Shown here in pieces: positions 16,625-25,613 of a DNA stretch of 64,000 nt (within the stretch, counting starts at the first letter, position 1; every line of letters starts with the position of its first letter). Origin of the DNA: DASQEH01 sp038237745. GTDB lineage: Bacteria; Actinomycetota; Actinomycetes; Propionibacteriales; Nocardioidaceae. The stretch is taken from assembly GCA_038237745.1 (NCBI GenBank), contig JBBRYJ010000009.1:62001-126000 (forward strand), given 5' to 3'. The notes under the pieces are model-generated. The model was not told the origin of the DNA. It did no database searches and saw nothing but the letters and a program-made list of their open reading frames with translations. Position numbers and translations under genes: made by a program.

Positions 16625-18058
16625 GTGGCCCTGCAGAACGGACTCGAACAGCCGTACCCGTACGGACGGGTCGAGCTCACCGAACCGGACTGGACCCGGC
16701 TGCCCGGCTATGTGGGTGTGACGGCCGCCGACTGGGAGAGCGTCCAGTGGCAGCGCGCCCACTGTGTGAAGAACATCAAGCAGCTGAGAGCCGTCTACGG
16801 TGATCTCCTGGACGACCGCTTCTACGACGACCTCCAGCGTGACCAGGCCGAGCGAGCCACGATGTCGATGTTGGTGCCGCCGCAGATGGTCAACACGATG
16901 GTGCCGCACGGAGTCCCGACTACCGAGGCCATGTACGCCGACCCGGTCCGTCGCTACATGCTCCCCGTCTTCTCCGACCGGCGCACCGACTGGCCGAGCC
17001 ACCCGCACGCGACACGCGACAGCCTGCACGAACACGACATGTGGGTGGCGGAGGGCCTCACACACCGCTACCCCACCAAGGTCCTCGCGGAGATGCTCCC
17101 GACCTGTCCGCAGTACTGCGGGCACTGCACGCGGATGGATCTTGTCGGGAACTCGACGCCGGTGATCGACAAGCTCAAGTTCAATCTGAAGCCTGTCGAC
17201 AGGATCGACAACATGCTGGCCTACCTGCGCGACCACCCCGAGGTGCGCGACGTCGTCGTGTCGGGCGGCGACGTCGCGAACATGCCATGGCCGCGGCTGG
17301 AGGCCTTCGTCGACTCCGTCCTCGACGTCGACAACATCCGCGACATCAGGCTTGCGACAAAGGCCCTGATGGGGTTGCCGCAGCACTGGTTGCAGGACGA
17401 GGTTCAGGCAGGCATGGAGCGCCTCGCCCGCAAGGCCCACTCCCTCGGAAGCTCTATCGCCATCCATACCCACGTCAACCACGCCAACTCCGTGACCCCG
17501 ATGGTCGCGAAGGCGACCCGGGCAATGCTCGACACCGGAATCCGCGATGTACGCAACCAGGGTGTCCTGATGGGAGGCGTGAACGACGACCCGCAGACGC
17601 TCCTCGACCTCTGCTTCGCCCTGCTCGACGGTGCGGAGATCATGCCGTACTACTTCTATATGTGCGACATGATCCCGTTCAGCGAGCACTGGCGGGTGTC
17701 GGTGTCGAGGGCACAGGAGCTGCAGCACGCGATCATGGGCTACCTACCGGGGTTCGCGACGCCCCGCATCGTCTGCGATGTGCCGTTCGTCGGCAAGCGC
17801 TGGGTGCACCAGCTCGAGTCGTACGACCGCGACCACGGGATCTCGTACTGGACGAAGAACTACCGTACGTCGATCGAGGCGGCCGACCCTGAGGCGCTCA
17901 TCCGCACCTACGAGTACTACGACCCGATCCACACCCTCCCCGAGCTCGGCCAGCAGTGGTGGCACCAGCACGCGGGCGACCACCTAGCTGCCGCCGAGCA
18001 GGCCGCGAAGGCGTCGCGCGAAGCCGCCGAGTCGCAGAAGTCGCTCCCTGTCGGATAG
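16625..18058 (+). CDS. kamA: L-lysine 2,3-aminomutase
   Basis: KamA is a radical SAM and PLP enzyme that converts L-lysine to beta-lysine, the first step of the pathway. The 477-residue protein has the cluster motif CPQYCGHC (CxxxCxxC), HPEVRDVVVSGGD, HTHVNHANSVTP and the PLP-lysine region VPFVGKRWV. The GTG at 16625 was chosen because AGGAGG lies six bases upstream; an earlier in-frame ATG would add 48 atypical residues. It is divergent from kdd and convergent with the lytic transglycosylase. Confidence 0.94.
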   Translation: MALQNGLEQPYPYGRVELTEPDWTRLPGYVGVTAADWESVQWQRAHCVKNIKQLRAVYGDLLDDRFYDDLQRDQAERATMSMLVPPQMVNTMVPHGVPTTEAMYADPVRRYMLPVFSDRRTDWPSHPHATRDSLHEHDMWVAEGLTHRYPTKVLAEMLPTCPQYCGHCTRMDLVGNSTPVIDKLKFNLKPVDRIDNMLAYLRDHPEVRDVVVSGGDVANMPWPRLEAFVDSVLDVDNIRDIRLATKALMGLPQHWLQDEVQAGMERLARKAHSLGSSIAIHTHVNHANSVTPMVAKATRAMLDTGIRDVRNQGVLMGGVNDDPQTLLDLCFALLDGAEIMPYYFYMCDMIPFSEHWRVSVSRAQELQHAIMGYLPGFATPRIVCDVPFVGKRWVHQLESYDRDHGISYWTKNYRTSIEAADPEALIRTYEYYDPIHTLPELGQQWWHQHAGDHLAAAEQAAKASREAAESQKSLPVG

Positions 18059-18117
18059 CTGCTAGGCGAAGCGCCGACCCTCCTACACCCTACGACGGAC
18101 ACCGGCCTCCAGAGCTA

Positions 18118-18144
18118 GGCGGGTGGAGGTCAGGAAGACCCGCC
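18118..18144. terminator. Weak hairpin at convergent kamA / transglycosylase ends
   Basis: GGCGGGT and ACCCGCC form 7-base arms with a 13-base loop, overlapping the last codons of the leftward gene and lying downstream of kamA. Terminator function is inferred from position. Confidence 0.35.
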
Positions 18145-19821
18145 GGCTGTCTGCGCGCCCGCCACCGTCGGCTGGGAAGCGGTGGGGTCGGTTGCGGTGG
18201 TGGTGAGATTCTTGACCAGGACGAGGACGTCACCGCTGATCTGCGTCGTTCCCCCTCCATTCTGCGACACCGTGTAGATGCCCGTAGCAGTCAGGGTGCC
18301 TTCGGACAGGCTCTGGTGAAGGGCGGCAGGGATCGTCACCGACCAGGTCTGCGCACCACTGGCACCCGACGGCGTGATCGCCGGCTCACCCTCGGCGGGC
18401 CACACCACCGCAGGCGTTGCGGGGTCGGTGTCATCAAGCGACACCCGCACGCCTAGGACGCCGGTCGACACACCGTCGAGTCTGAGGTCCTGGTCGTTCG
18501 TGGCCACGGTGAGGCTGGTTGGCGAGGAGCTGACGACGGCCCCCGACGGGTCCGCCGTCGGAGGGGGTGTCGGGGTTGGGGTCGGCGTGGGAGTCGGCGC
18601 AGGCGTGGGAGTCGGCGTAGGCGTGGGAGTCGGGGTCGGGGTCGGCGTAGGCGTTGGAGTCGGGGTCGGCGTAGGCGTTGGAGTCGGGGTCGGCGTAGGC
18701 GTTGGAGTCGGGGTCGGCGTAGGCGTTGGAGTCGGGGTCGGCGTAGGCGCAGTCCCGTTCGAGGAAGGCCCGCGCGCCGGAGCTGGCGAGACGGAAGGCC
18801 CGTGGGACGTCGTCGAACCCTGCGGAAAACCAAGCTTCTTGGCGTTGAGCGCCGAGCTCTTCGGATGGGCAGGGGCCTTGGGTGCTCGGGTGAGATGAGG
18901 CAGGGGCAGCGAAGTCGCACTCGAAGGCTGGAGGCGGATCACCGGTGTGCGCCCCTGGGCATACGAGTCGGCGAGGCTGAGAACGAGCGACACATAGTCG
19001 GACGAGTGGTTGTAGCGGTACACAGCCGCGGCGGCCCCCGCACGAGTGGAGAGGTCTCCTCCACCGGAGCAGAGGTACACGCCGGCCGCCAGGGCAGCGT
19101 CGTCGATGTCCTGGGGATCAGCCACGCCGTCGCCATCACCGTCGGCACCGACATACGCCCAGGTGCTGGGGATGAACTGCATCGGTCCGACCGCTCGGTC
19201 GTACACCGTGTCGTTGTCGTACAGTCCCTGGTCGGTGTCCCTGATCAGCGCGGTGCCTCCGGACCCGTCCAACGCGATGCCGAGGATGGCGGGTGACGGG
19301 CGACCCGAGGCCGTCAGCACCGCGCCGCCATACCGTCCGTGGTCGGACTCCACCCTCCCGATCCCGGCGAGGAGGGTCCAGTCGATCCGGCAGCGCGGCT
19401 GAGCAGTGCGAAGCTGGGCAGCAGCTCGCACATAGGCCTGCAGCGCTCGCCGAGGTATGCCGTTGCTCGCCAGCGCCGTGACGGCGGCACCCTGCGCCCC
19501 GCCAGCCGCGCTGTATGAGGTGTCTTGCGCGCCGTTGAACGTCGAACTGGTGCCTGAGCCACCATTCAGGTCGTAGGCGGGCCAGCCGCTGGACCCGGGC
19601 GAGGGAATGCCGAGCGGCTGTGAGAGGAGCTGTGCCGTCAGCGGGTTCGTCGCCGGCGAGGAGAGAGTTCTCCCCTCCAGAGTCGCGGAGTAGGGCCCGC
19701 CCTCGGTGGACTGCAGTCCCGGTCCGGTCAGGGAGGCAGCCAGCCCCACAAGAGCCACCGCGCCGACGGCAGTTGTGGCCACTCGCGCCAGTCGGCGGGA
19801 ACTTCCGAAGATCACTCTCAC
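18130..19821 (-). CDS. Secreted lytic transglycosylase with Pro-Thr repeat spacer
   Basis: After an N-terminal signal sequence (RRLARVATTAVGAVALVGLA) and a ~100-residue linker comes an MltB-like transglycosylase domain (about residues 125-295). It has the catalytic Glu in GRVESDHGRYGG and the motif AVGPMQFIPSTW, and would cleave peptidoglycan glycan strands. A long run of alternating Pro and Thr, partly encoded by a 24-base minisatellite, separates it from a ~130-residue C-terminal beta-rich domain, perhaps for wall or ligand binding. The start is uncertain: a GTG at 19821 or a TTG 30 bases earlier; both keep the signal peptide. Confidence 0.85.
   Translation of the reverse strand: MRVIFGSSRRLARVATTAVGAVALVGLAASLTGPGLQSTEGGPYSATLEGRTLSSPATNPLTAQLLSQPLGIPSPGSSGWPAYDLNGGSGTSSTFNGAQDTSYSAAGGAQGAAVTALASNGIPRRALQAYVRAAAQLRTAQPRCRIDWTLLAGIGRVESDHGRYGGAVLTASGRPSPAILGIALDGSGGTALIRDTDQGLYDNDTVYDRAVGPMQFIPSTWAYVGADGDGDGVADPQDIDDAALAAGVYLCSGGGDLSTRAGAAAAVYRYNHSSDYVSLVLSLADSYAQGRTPVIRLQPSSATSLPLPHLTRAPKAPAHPKSSALNAKKLGFPQGSTTSHGPSVSPAPARGPSSNGTAPTPTPTPTPTPTPTPTPTPTPTPTPTPTPTPTPTPTPTPTPTPTPTPTPAPTPTPTPTPTPPPTADPSGAVVSSSPTSLTVATNDQDLRLDGVSTGVLGVRVSLDDTDPATPAVVWPAEGEPAITPSGASGAQTWSVTIPAALHQSLSEGTLTATGIYTVSQNGGGTTQISGDVLVLVKNLTTTATDPTASQPTVAGAQTAGGSS
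18644..18739. repeat. 24-bp minisatellite, four exact copies, in coding sequence
   Basis: Four identical 24-base units (18644, 18668, 18692, 18716), each beginning GGCGTAGGCGTTGG, are followed by a partial fifth copy and preceded by degenerate units from about 18565. Each unit adds eight residues of the Pro-Thr spacer without shifting the frame, so copy-number change would only lengthen or shorten the linker. Confidence 0.9.
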
Positions 19822-19894
19822 GCTTCTATCTTGTAGTCCATATGTGAACAAGGCGTCAATTGCGAGTGAAGGCTACCGGCTCCGCCGGCAAAGG

Positions 19895-19926
19895 GAGAAG
19901 GGGTGGCCCGGAGGCCACCCCTTCTC
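19895..19926 (-). terminator. Strong hairpin terminator of the peroxidase gene
   Basis: GAGAAGGGGTGGCC and GGCCACCCCTTCTC are perfect 14-base arms around a CGGA loop. It lies 56 bases past the peroxidase stop and 74 bases before the transglycosylase start, isolating the two leftward genes. Confidence 0.85.
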
Positions 19927-19981
19927 TCAACCGCTACGGTGAGCCGCTACTCGGCTGACAACACCGGCTGCATCCCTCCGG

Positions 19982-22900
19982 CTACCGAGCGGCCACCTTA
20001 TTGGAGCGAACCGACGCGACGCTCGTGCCGATCGCGTTGACAGCCTGCACCGTGAACCGGTAGCTCCCGGCAGGCAGGGTCACCTCCAGCGAGGTGGCCG
20101 TCGGCGGCGCCGTCGTCGACGTGGTCGACACCACGTTGCCGGCCGCATCGATCAGCAACGCATTCACGCGGAAGCTGGTGATGGGCGAGCCGCCTGTGAT
20201 GGCCGAAGCGGTCCACGCGGCCGTGGCCGTGATGGCCCCGCCGTTGACACCCGGCAGTGCGGTGCCGATGGTCGGTGCTGCTGGCGCCGAGCCACCTGCT
20301 GTGGTGAAGCTCCACGACGTTGCTGCAAGCGGGTTGCCCGCGGCGTCGAGGATGACCCCACCCGTCAACCTGACCGTGTACAGCGTGTTCTGGGCCAGGT
20401 TGCCGGTCGGGTTCAAGGTGGCCGTCGTTGTGGCCGGGTCGTAGGTAACCGCCCTCGCGATCAGTGTTCCCGTCGTAGCGGTGCCTTGGCGAAGGGTGAA
20501 CCTCGCCCCGGTCACCCCGGTGACGTTCTCACTGAACTGCGCCGTGATGTTGTTCCCCACGGGGACGTTCGTGGCACCTGCCGCCGGCGTTCGGACAGTC
20601 ACCGTCGGGGGCGTCGTGTCCGGAGCCGGTGCAACCGGCGTGACAGGACTCGATGCGGCCGACAGCGGGCCAGAGCCGATCGCGTTCACGGCTTGCACCT
20701 GGAGGGTGTAAGACGTGCCGTTGGTCAGTCCGGTGATGGTGCCACTGGTTGCCGATCCCGAGAAACCGGTTTGGGTGACGGCCGGGCCAGCAGTGGTCGG
20801 AGTTGCGACGATCGTGAAGCTGGTGATCGCCGTTCCACCGGAGGGCGGAGTCGTCCAGCTGACCGTTGCCGAGCCGTTGCCTGCCGTCGGAGCGCCGACG
20901 ATCGTGGGAGCACCTGGAGCGGTGATCCTCAGCTCGACTGTCTGGTCGGTGAAGACCAGCTGCTCGACGTTGGTGAGCGTGTCGGTCCCGTCGCTGATCC
21001 GCTGTCCGACCACGTTGGCACCGGTCTGGCTTACAACGACCTTGCCTGGTGACTTGGTGATCGTGTAGTTCGACAGCGGCCCGGAGAACACGGCCTTGTC
21101 GACCGACGCGGTGTCGGTACCGGCCGCCGGGCTGGTGATCTCCCGGACGACGACCAGGTTGCCCGGGTCGACGAGACCGGCGAACACAGCCGCCTGCAAC
21201 GTCATGCCGGCAGTTCCAGGCCCGAAGTTCCCACTTGTGGCGACGTTCTCCATGAGGTCGGTGGTGCCGATCTCAGTTGCCGGGTTGGCCGGGTCAGTGC
21301 GGACGCTTATCCGCACGGTGAGGGCCTTGTCGCCGTCGATGATGTCGTCGGCGCCACGACCTTCGATCGTGTCGCTGCCGGCACCGCCGAGCAGGATGTC
21401 GCCGTCACCCCAGGTGTTGCCGGTGAGCGGGCAGGTGCCCGCCACAGAGGCAGCGATGACCGGAGCTGGATCCTCGGTGAGGGGCTGCGGAACCAGCAGG
21501 TTCAGTCCGCTGATCCGGTTGACACCGGCCTGGTCGAGGACGTCGCAGCCCGCGAACCCTGCTCCACCGATGGTGTTGGGGGCACGGTCGGTGCCACGGA
21601 TGACGTCGTTGAACGCCGATCCCGAGTCACCTTCCGTCTCCTGCCACCGGTCGCGGTTGACGACGACCTGGATCGGCACGCCGACCAGGTTGTTGTTGAT
21701 GTTCATGTCGTCGTCAGCGCCGACGGTGTCGTACTGGTGGATGGCCCAGTCGAAGCCGGCTGACCCTGCGTTGCGGTCGATCGCCGCGTTCTGCGCCATG
21801 ATGTCGTCGCCACCTTCGGCGTCATAGTCGTTCTCACCGACCTGACCGATGAAGACGTCGTTGCCCGGCGCAGTCTCGGCCGGGTCGTCGAAGAACGGCG
21901 CTCCGTGGTCACCCTGCAGCAGGTCCTGACCGGAACCACCTTGGATCCAGTCGTCGCCGCCGTCGCCGAACACGGCGTCAGCGCCTTGGCCGGCGATGAT
22001 GAAGTCGTTGCCTGGACCGGCGAACGACTCGTTGTCGTTGGCTCCACCGTTCATGAAGTCGGAACCATCGCCGCCCATGAAGATGTCGTTTCCGGGACCG
22101 GTGTCGATCGAGTCGTTGCCGGGACCGCCCTTCAGGACGTCGGCGCCGTTCGAGTCGGTGATGGTGTCGTTCCCGTTACCGCCGAGCGCGACGTCGTCAC
22201 CGTTGTTGCCCTCGATGATGTCGCGACCGTCGCCGCCCCAAAAGGTGTCGTTGTCGATTCCGCCGATGACCTTGTCGGTCCCGGCCGAGCCGTTGTAGAC
22301 GGCCTGACCGTTGAGACCCGAGCGGTCGACGCTGTTGATCGTCCGGTAGGCGATCGTGCCGTCAGACTTCTGGAGAAGGAGCCTGTTCTCGTTGCAGGCT
22401 GTAGTCGGGTCGTCGTTGACCGATCCCGCACCGGTGATGAAGCTTCCGGCGGCAGCAGGGAACGTGAGGTTCCCGAGCTGGAACTTGCAGTCCGCGGTGG
22501 CGAACGGGTCCGCCTTGAGTGTGTTCGTACCTTCGGTGTTGCGCTGGATCAGCTCGGAGAACGAGTTGCCCTCGAGCTGGGTGCGCAGGTTCATTCCCAC
22601 GGTGCGGTTGAGGTAGTACAGCCGGTCGCCGTCCTGCAGGTTCTCCATCTGCGTCTGGAAGACGTAGTTGAAGGTGCTGCCGAGCAGCCCGCCGTTCTGG
22701 TTGGTGAGCTCGGCGAGTCCGCCGACCCAGAGGTCGACGTCGTCGAGGCCGGTGGTCGTCTTGCCTCCGGCGTTGGCCCAGGCACCCGTGCCGAACATGA
22801 AGTCGGCAGCATCAGCCGGGGTGGGAGCCGGGGTGGTACCGGCGGGGGCGGGTGAGTTCGGGTCGACGATCGCCCTTGCCGCCTCTCGCTTACCGGCCAG

Positions 22901-25309
22901 AGTCGTCTGGCTGGTGATCGAGGGGTGCGTACCGTATGCCGCCACGAAGTTGATCAGCGACTCGGGGTGCTTCAGGTGCTGCCCGAAGTCCGACCAGTCC
23001 GTGTAGGGAGCCAGCTGGGCGTCGTTTGTCCGCGCAAAGATCTGCCGACGAACGTCGTTCAGGGGCGGAACTCCGGCATCGCGGGCGCGTGCCATGTTGA
23101 GCGTCGGGAGATCGAGCGGCAGACCCAGCAGATTGTTGCGAAGTGTCTCGGTCACGAACTCGTCGAGCTCGTTGCCGACCTGGTCGGCCGAGCCCATGAC
23201 GACGCTTCCCGCAGCCTGCTCAGGAGTGAGCGTGCCCGCAGAACCACCGTTGAAGTACTCCGGGGGGTTCAGGAAGGCAGTGAGCAGCGGAATGGAGTTG
23301 TCACTCTTGGCTCCGGTGACCGGGTCGACGTTGGTACGCGCCACCGTGTCGTTCAGCATCGAGTGACCGAAGCGGTAGACAGCGTGGGCGAACTCCGCCT
23401 GGACGGCGGGGTTGACGTCGGGGCTGTACACGTGGAACGGCCGGACTGCCGGCTGGACCTTGCGTGCGAACTCTTCGAACACCAGGTGCTGGTACTCCAT
23501 CTCGTTGACGAAACGAGCGGCCTGGAAGAGTCGTGCACCGTAGCTGAAGGGTGCCGGGTCGTCCGCCGTCGGAGCGGTGTTCTGGAAGTCCGCCAACAGT
23601 GCGGCATTGGCGGGCTGGCTCAGCGTGTTCTGGATGTCGTCGACCAGCCGGTTGTGCTCGGAGTGGAAGACCTGGTGGATCGTGGTCAGCGCGATGTTCT
23701 CGTTGACACGACCGTCACCTGCGCAGAAGTGCGCGTTGAGCATCTCGTCGTCGTACGTGCCCGGCGCCTGACTCGCGAAGTCCGCCGACGGGCTCGTGTT
23801 CGAGTCCGGGGTAGGCGCCACTGGCGGGGTCGTCGGGTCGTGGTCGGTGTCCTGCGGCGACGGGTCGGCGTTGTGCGCGATGTCAGTCAGGAACGGCGTG
23901 TCGAAGTACCGCACGTTTGCCGGGACCGCCACCGGGTTCGCGAGGTTGCCCTCGACCAGCCCGGTCTTCGTGACGTACTGCGGCAGACCGTTGGCTCCCG
24001 GGATGAACTCGCCGTAGGGGTCGGTGGCGAGCATGGGGATGTTGGTCACGTCCTGGTCCTGGAGCAGCAGTCCGAGCTTGCTGGCCGCCTGCGCCTTGAT
24101 CGAGTGCCACGTGGCCATACCTGTGGTGCCGTCCGGGGAACCGGGGTAGATCGCGCCCGCGGCCTCGCCACCCAGCAGCTTGCCGGTGGCGACTGGCTTG
24201 CCGGCTGCCATCGAGTACTCGCGCAGGAAGACCTGGTGCGAGGCATGCGAGGTGTAGGTCTGGCTCTGGTCGACCCAGGGCGTGTCCGTGTTGTTGGCGT
24301 TCTGGATGTCGTCGGCGCTCTCGTCCACGTTAGGCGTCGACGGGTCGTCGCCGAGTATGCCGTCCGGACCTGGTTGGTTCTGGGCGCGGGTAAGCACCAT
24401 GAACGCCTGCGATGCGGGAACCTCGTCACCGGTGTTCGGCTTGCCGTCCGGGCCGAGCGTCCGCAGCGGGTCGTCGGCCTTGAGGGGCACGAAGACGGTA
24501 CCGCCGCCCTTGACGGTCTGGTCGACGCCATGGTCGAAGAACTGACCGAAGAACGTGAACAGGCTGTTGTACGGCGGTGAAAGGCCGGTGTCCGTGGTCA
24601 CGTTCGGGATGAACAGCGTCTGGTGCGATGGCACGCAGTTCGCTGGGACACCCTCCACCGGGGGCACAGCCAGTGGGTCGGGGTCGGTGGTACAGGCGAA
24701 GAGTCCCGGGTTGCCCTGCGACCTGACCGGGAAGGCCGCGGCAGCGATTGCCGCGGGGTTGGTCGACGTCTGGTCGTTGATCAGGTTGCTGATCGTCCGC
24801 GGTTGGGAGTCGTAGACCGACCCCTTCTTCTGCGCGTAGGACGACGAGGAGCTACCGGGGTCTCCGGGGCCGAAGAAGTTCGCCGGTCGACCCTCGGCAG
24901 CTTTGAACACAGGGTTGGTGAGACGGGGGAACGGCTGGTCGGCAGCGGCGAAGTTCTCACGACCTGGGAACAGGTTGTTGCAGGACCCGTCCACCGTGCG
25001 GAGCCCGTATGCGGTGAGCCGGTCCGGGATCTGCCACTTACCAGGCCCCACCAGAGTGCCGCAGGGGTCGGCCGGCGTCAGGGTCGCGGCATGGTGCTCC
25101 GCGATCTTGATCTGCTTCAGGATGAAGCTCAGGTCGCCGGCCGTCACCGTGAAGCCGTTGCCCACGGGTGCTGTTGCCGCCTGTGCGGGTCCGCCTGGTA
25201 CGGCGGCCAGCATCGCCGTGCACAGTGAGACCCCGACTCCAACGCGGAAGACGGATCTCACCGCCTTCTTGAGTCGGGTTGTTCGTCTACCAGGGTCATA
25301 ACCAGTCAT
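19982..25309 (-). CDS. Giant secreted haem peroxidase with RTX, FnIII and Ig-like domains
   Basis: The 1,775-residue protein has a signal peptide ending PAQA. Its animal-type haem peroxidase domain spans about 255-890: distal His in FFGQFFDHGVDQT (~260), Arg/Glu in RVNENIALTTIH followed by EHNRL (~530-550), proximal His in YRFGHSML (~647). RTX-like calcium repeats (GGxGxDxxxGGxGxD) fill ~1005-1140 and ~1300-1325. A fibronectin III domain (~1465-1555), a Big_5 Ig-like domain (~1568-1670) and a second FnIII end the protein. It probably oxidises extracellular phenols, halides or Mn(II). The ATG at 25309 has AAAGGTG upstream; an earlier in-frame start lacks support. A terminator follows. Confidence 0.9.
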   Translation of the reverse strand: MTGYDPGRRTTRLKKAVRSVFRVGVGVSLCTAMLAAVPGGPAQAATAPVGNGFTVTAGDLSFILKQIKIAEHHAATLTPADPCGTLVGPGKWQIPDRLTAYGLRTVDGSCNNLFPGRENFAAADQPFPRLTNPVFKAAEGRPANFFGPGDPGSSSSSYAQKKGSVYDSQPRTISNLINDQTSTNPAAIAAAAFPVRSQGNPGLFACTTDPDPLAVPPVEGVPANCVPSHQTLFIPNVTTDTGLSPPYNSLFTFFGQFFDHGVDQTVKGGGTVFVPLKADDPLRTLGPDGKPNTGDEVPASQAFMVLTRAQNQPGPDGILGDDPSTPNVDESADDIQNANNTDTPWVDQSQTYTSHASHQVFLREYSMAAGKPVATGKLLGGEAAGAIYPGSPDGTTGMATWHSIKAQAASKLGLLLQDQDVTNIPMLATDPYGEFIPGANGLPQYVTKTGLVEGNLANPVAVPANVRYFDTPFLTDIAHNADPSPQDTDHDPTTPPVAPTPDSNTSPSADFASQAPGTYDDEMLNAHFCAGDGRVNENIALTTIHQVFHSEHNRLVDDIQNTLSQPANAALLADFQNTAPTADDPAPFSYGARLFQAARFVNEMEYQHLVFEEFARKVQPAVRPFHVYSPDVNPAVQAEFAHAVYRFGHSMLNDTVARTNVDPVTGAKSDNSIPLLTAFLNPPEYFNGGSAGTLTPEQAAGSVVMGSADQVGNELDEFVTETLRNNLLGLPLDLPTLNMARARDAGVPPLNDVRRQIFARTNDAQLAPYTDWSDFGQHLKHPESLINFVAAYGTHPSITSQTTLAGKREAARAIVDPNSPAPAGTTPAPTPADAADFMFGTGAWANAGGKTTTGLDDVDLWVGGLAELTNQNGGLLGSTFNYVFQTQMENLQDGDRLYYLNRTVGMNLRTQLEGNSFSELIQRNTEGTNTLKADPFATADCKFQLGNLTFPAAAGSFITGAGSVNDDPTTACNENRLLLQKSDGTIAYRTINSVDRSGLNGQAVYNGSAGTDKVIGGIDNDTFWGGDGRDIIEGNNGDDVALGGNGNDTITDSNGADVLKGGPGNDSIDTGPGNDIFMGGDGSDFMNGGANDNESFAGPGNDFIIAGQGADAVFGDGGDDWIQGGSGQDLLQGDHGAPFFDDPAETAPGNDVFIGQVGENDYDAEGGDDIMAQNAAIDRNAGSAGFDWAIHQYDTVGADDDMNINNNLVGVPIQVVVNRDRWQETEGDSGSAFNDVIRGTDRAPNTIGGAGFAGCDVLDQAGVNRISGLNLLVPQPLTEDPAPVIAASVAGTCPLTGNTWGDGDILLGGAGSDTIEGRGADDIIDGDKALTVRISVRTDPANPATEIGTTDLMENVATSGNFGPGTAGMTLQAAVFAGLVDPGNLVVVREITSPAAGTDTASVDKAVFSGPLSNYTITKSPGKVVVSQTGANVVGQRISDGTDTLTNVEQLVFTDQTVELRITAPGAPTIVGAPTAGNGSATVSWTTPPSGGTAITSFTIVATPTTAGPAVTQTGFSGSATSGTITGLTNGTSYTLQVQAVNAIGSGPLSAASSPVTPVAPAPDTTPPTVTVRTPAAGATNVPVGNNITAQFSENVTGVTGARFTLRQGTATTGTLIARAVTYDPATTTATLNPTGNLAQNTLYTVRLTGGVILDAAGNPLAATSWSFTTAGGSAPAAPTIGTALPGVNGGAITATAAWTASAITGGSPITSFRVNALLIDAAGNVVSTTSTTAPPTATSLEVTLPAGSYRFTVQAVNAIGTSVASVRSNKVAAR

Positions 25310-25613
25310 CGCAACCACACCTTTGTCAGTTCCTACCCGGGCCTGAGGGAGGAACACCGGGAGCACGGACGGTCAGTGTCGACGTCGCGCACGTGCCAGA
25401 ACGCAAGGTGTCGCAGCAGCGTCATAGGAGCGCAAAATGCGCTGGCCGCTTTGAGCAGGCGAGCTGCCCTGGCATACGGCGTGGAACCGGGATCGGCCCT
25501 CGGCTCCGCCGCTTGGCGCTCTTCCTCAAGCCGTCGGATCCAGCCGATTTGACGGTTGCGTCACGCGTGGGCGCGATCCTTCCGGTATCGCTTTCGACGA
25601 CGAGGAGTGCCCG
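25310..25613. other. Divergent promoter region, peroxidase / multicopper oxidase
   Basis: This 304-base region separates the two exported oxidases. It contains small perfect inverted repeats AGCGCA-AAA-TGCGCT (25429-25443) and TGACG-GTTG-CGTCA (25550-25563), the second overlapping a TTGACG that could be a -35 box for the rightward operon. No gene is seen. Confidence 0.5.

Noticed and set aside
18565..18750. Direct repeats that could suggest a CRISPR array
   Set aside because: The units are contiguous with no spacers and lie inside a Pro-Thr coding stretch.
22925..24580. 551-codon open frame antisense to the haem peroxidase
   Set aside because: The opposite strand encodes clear peroxidase motifs. 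This frame has Val/Arg-rich low-complexity composition.
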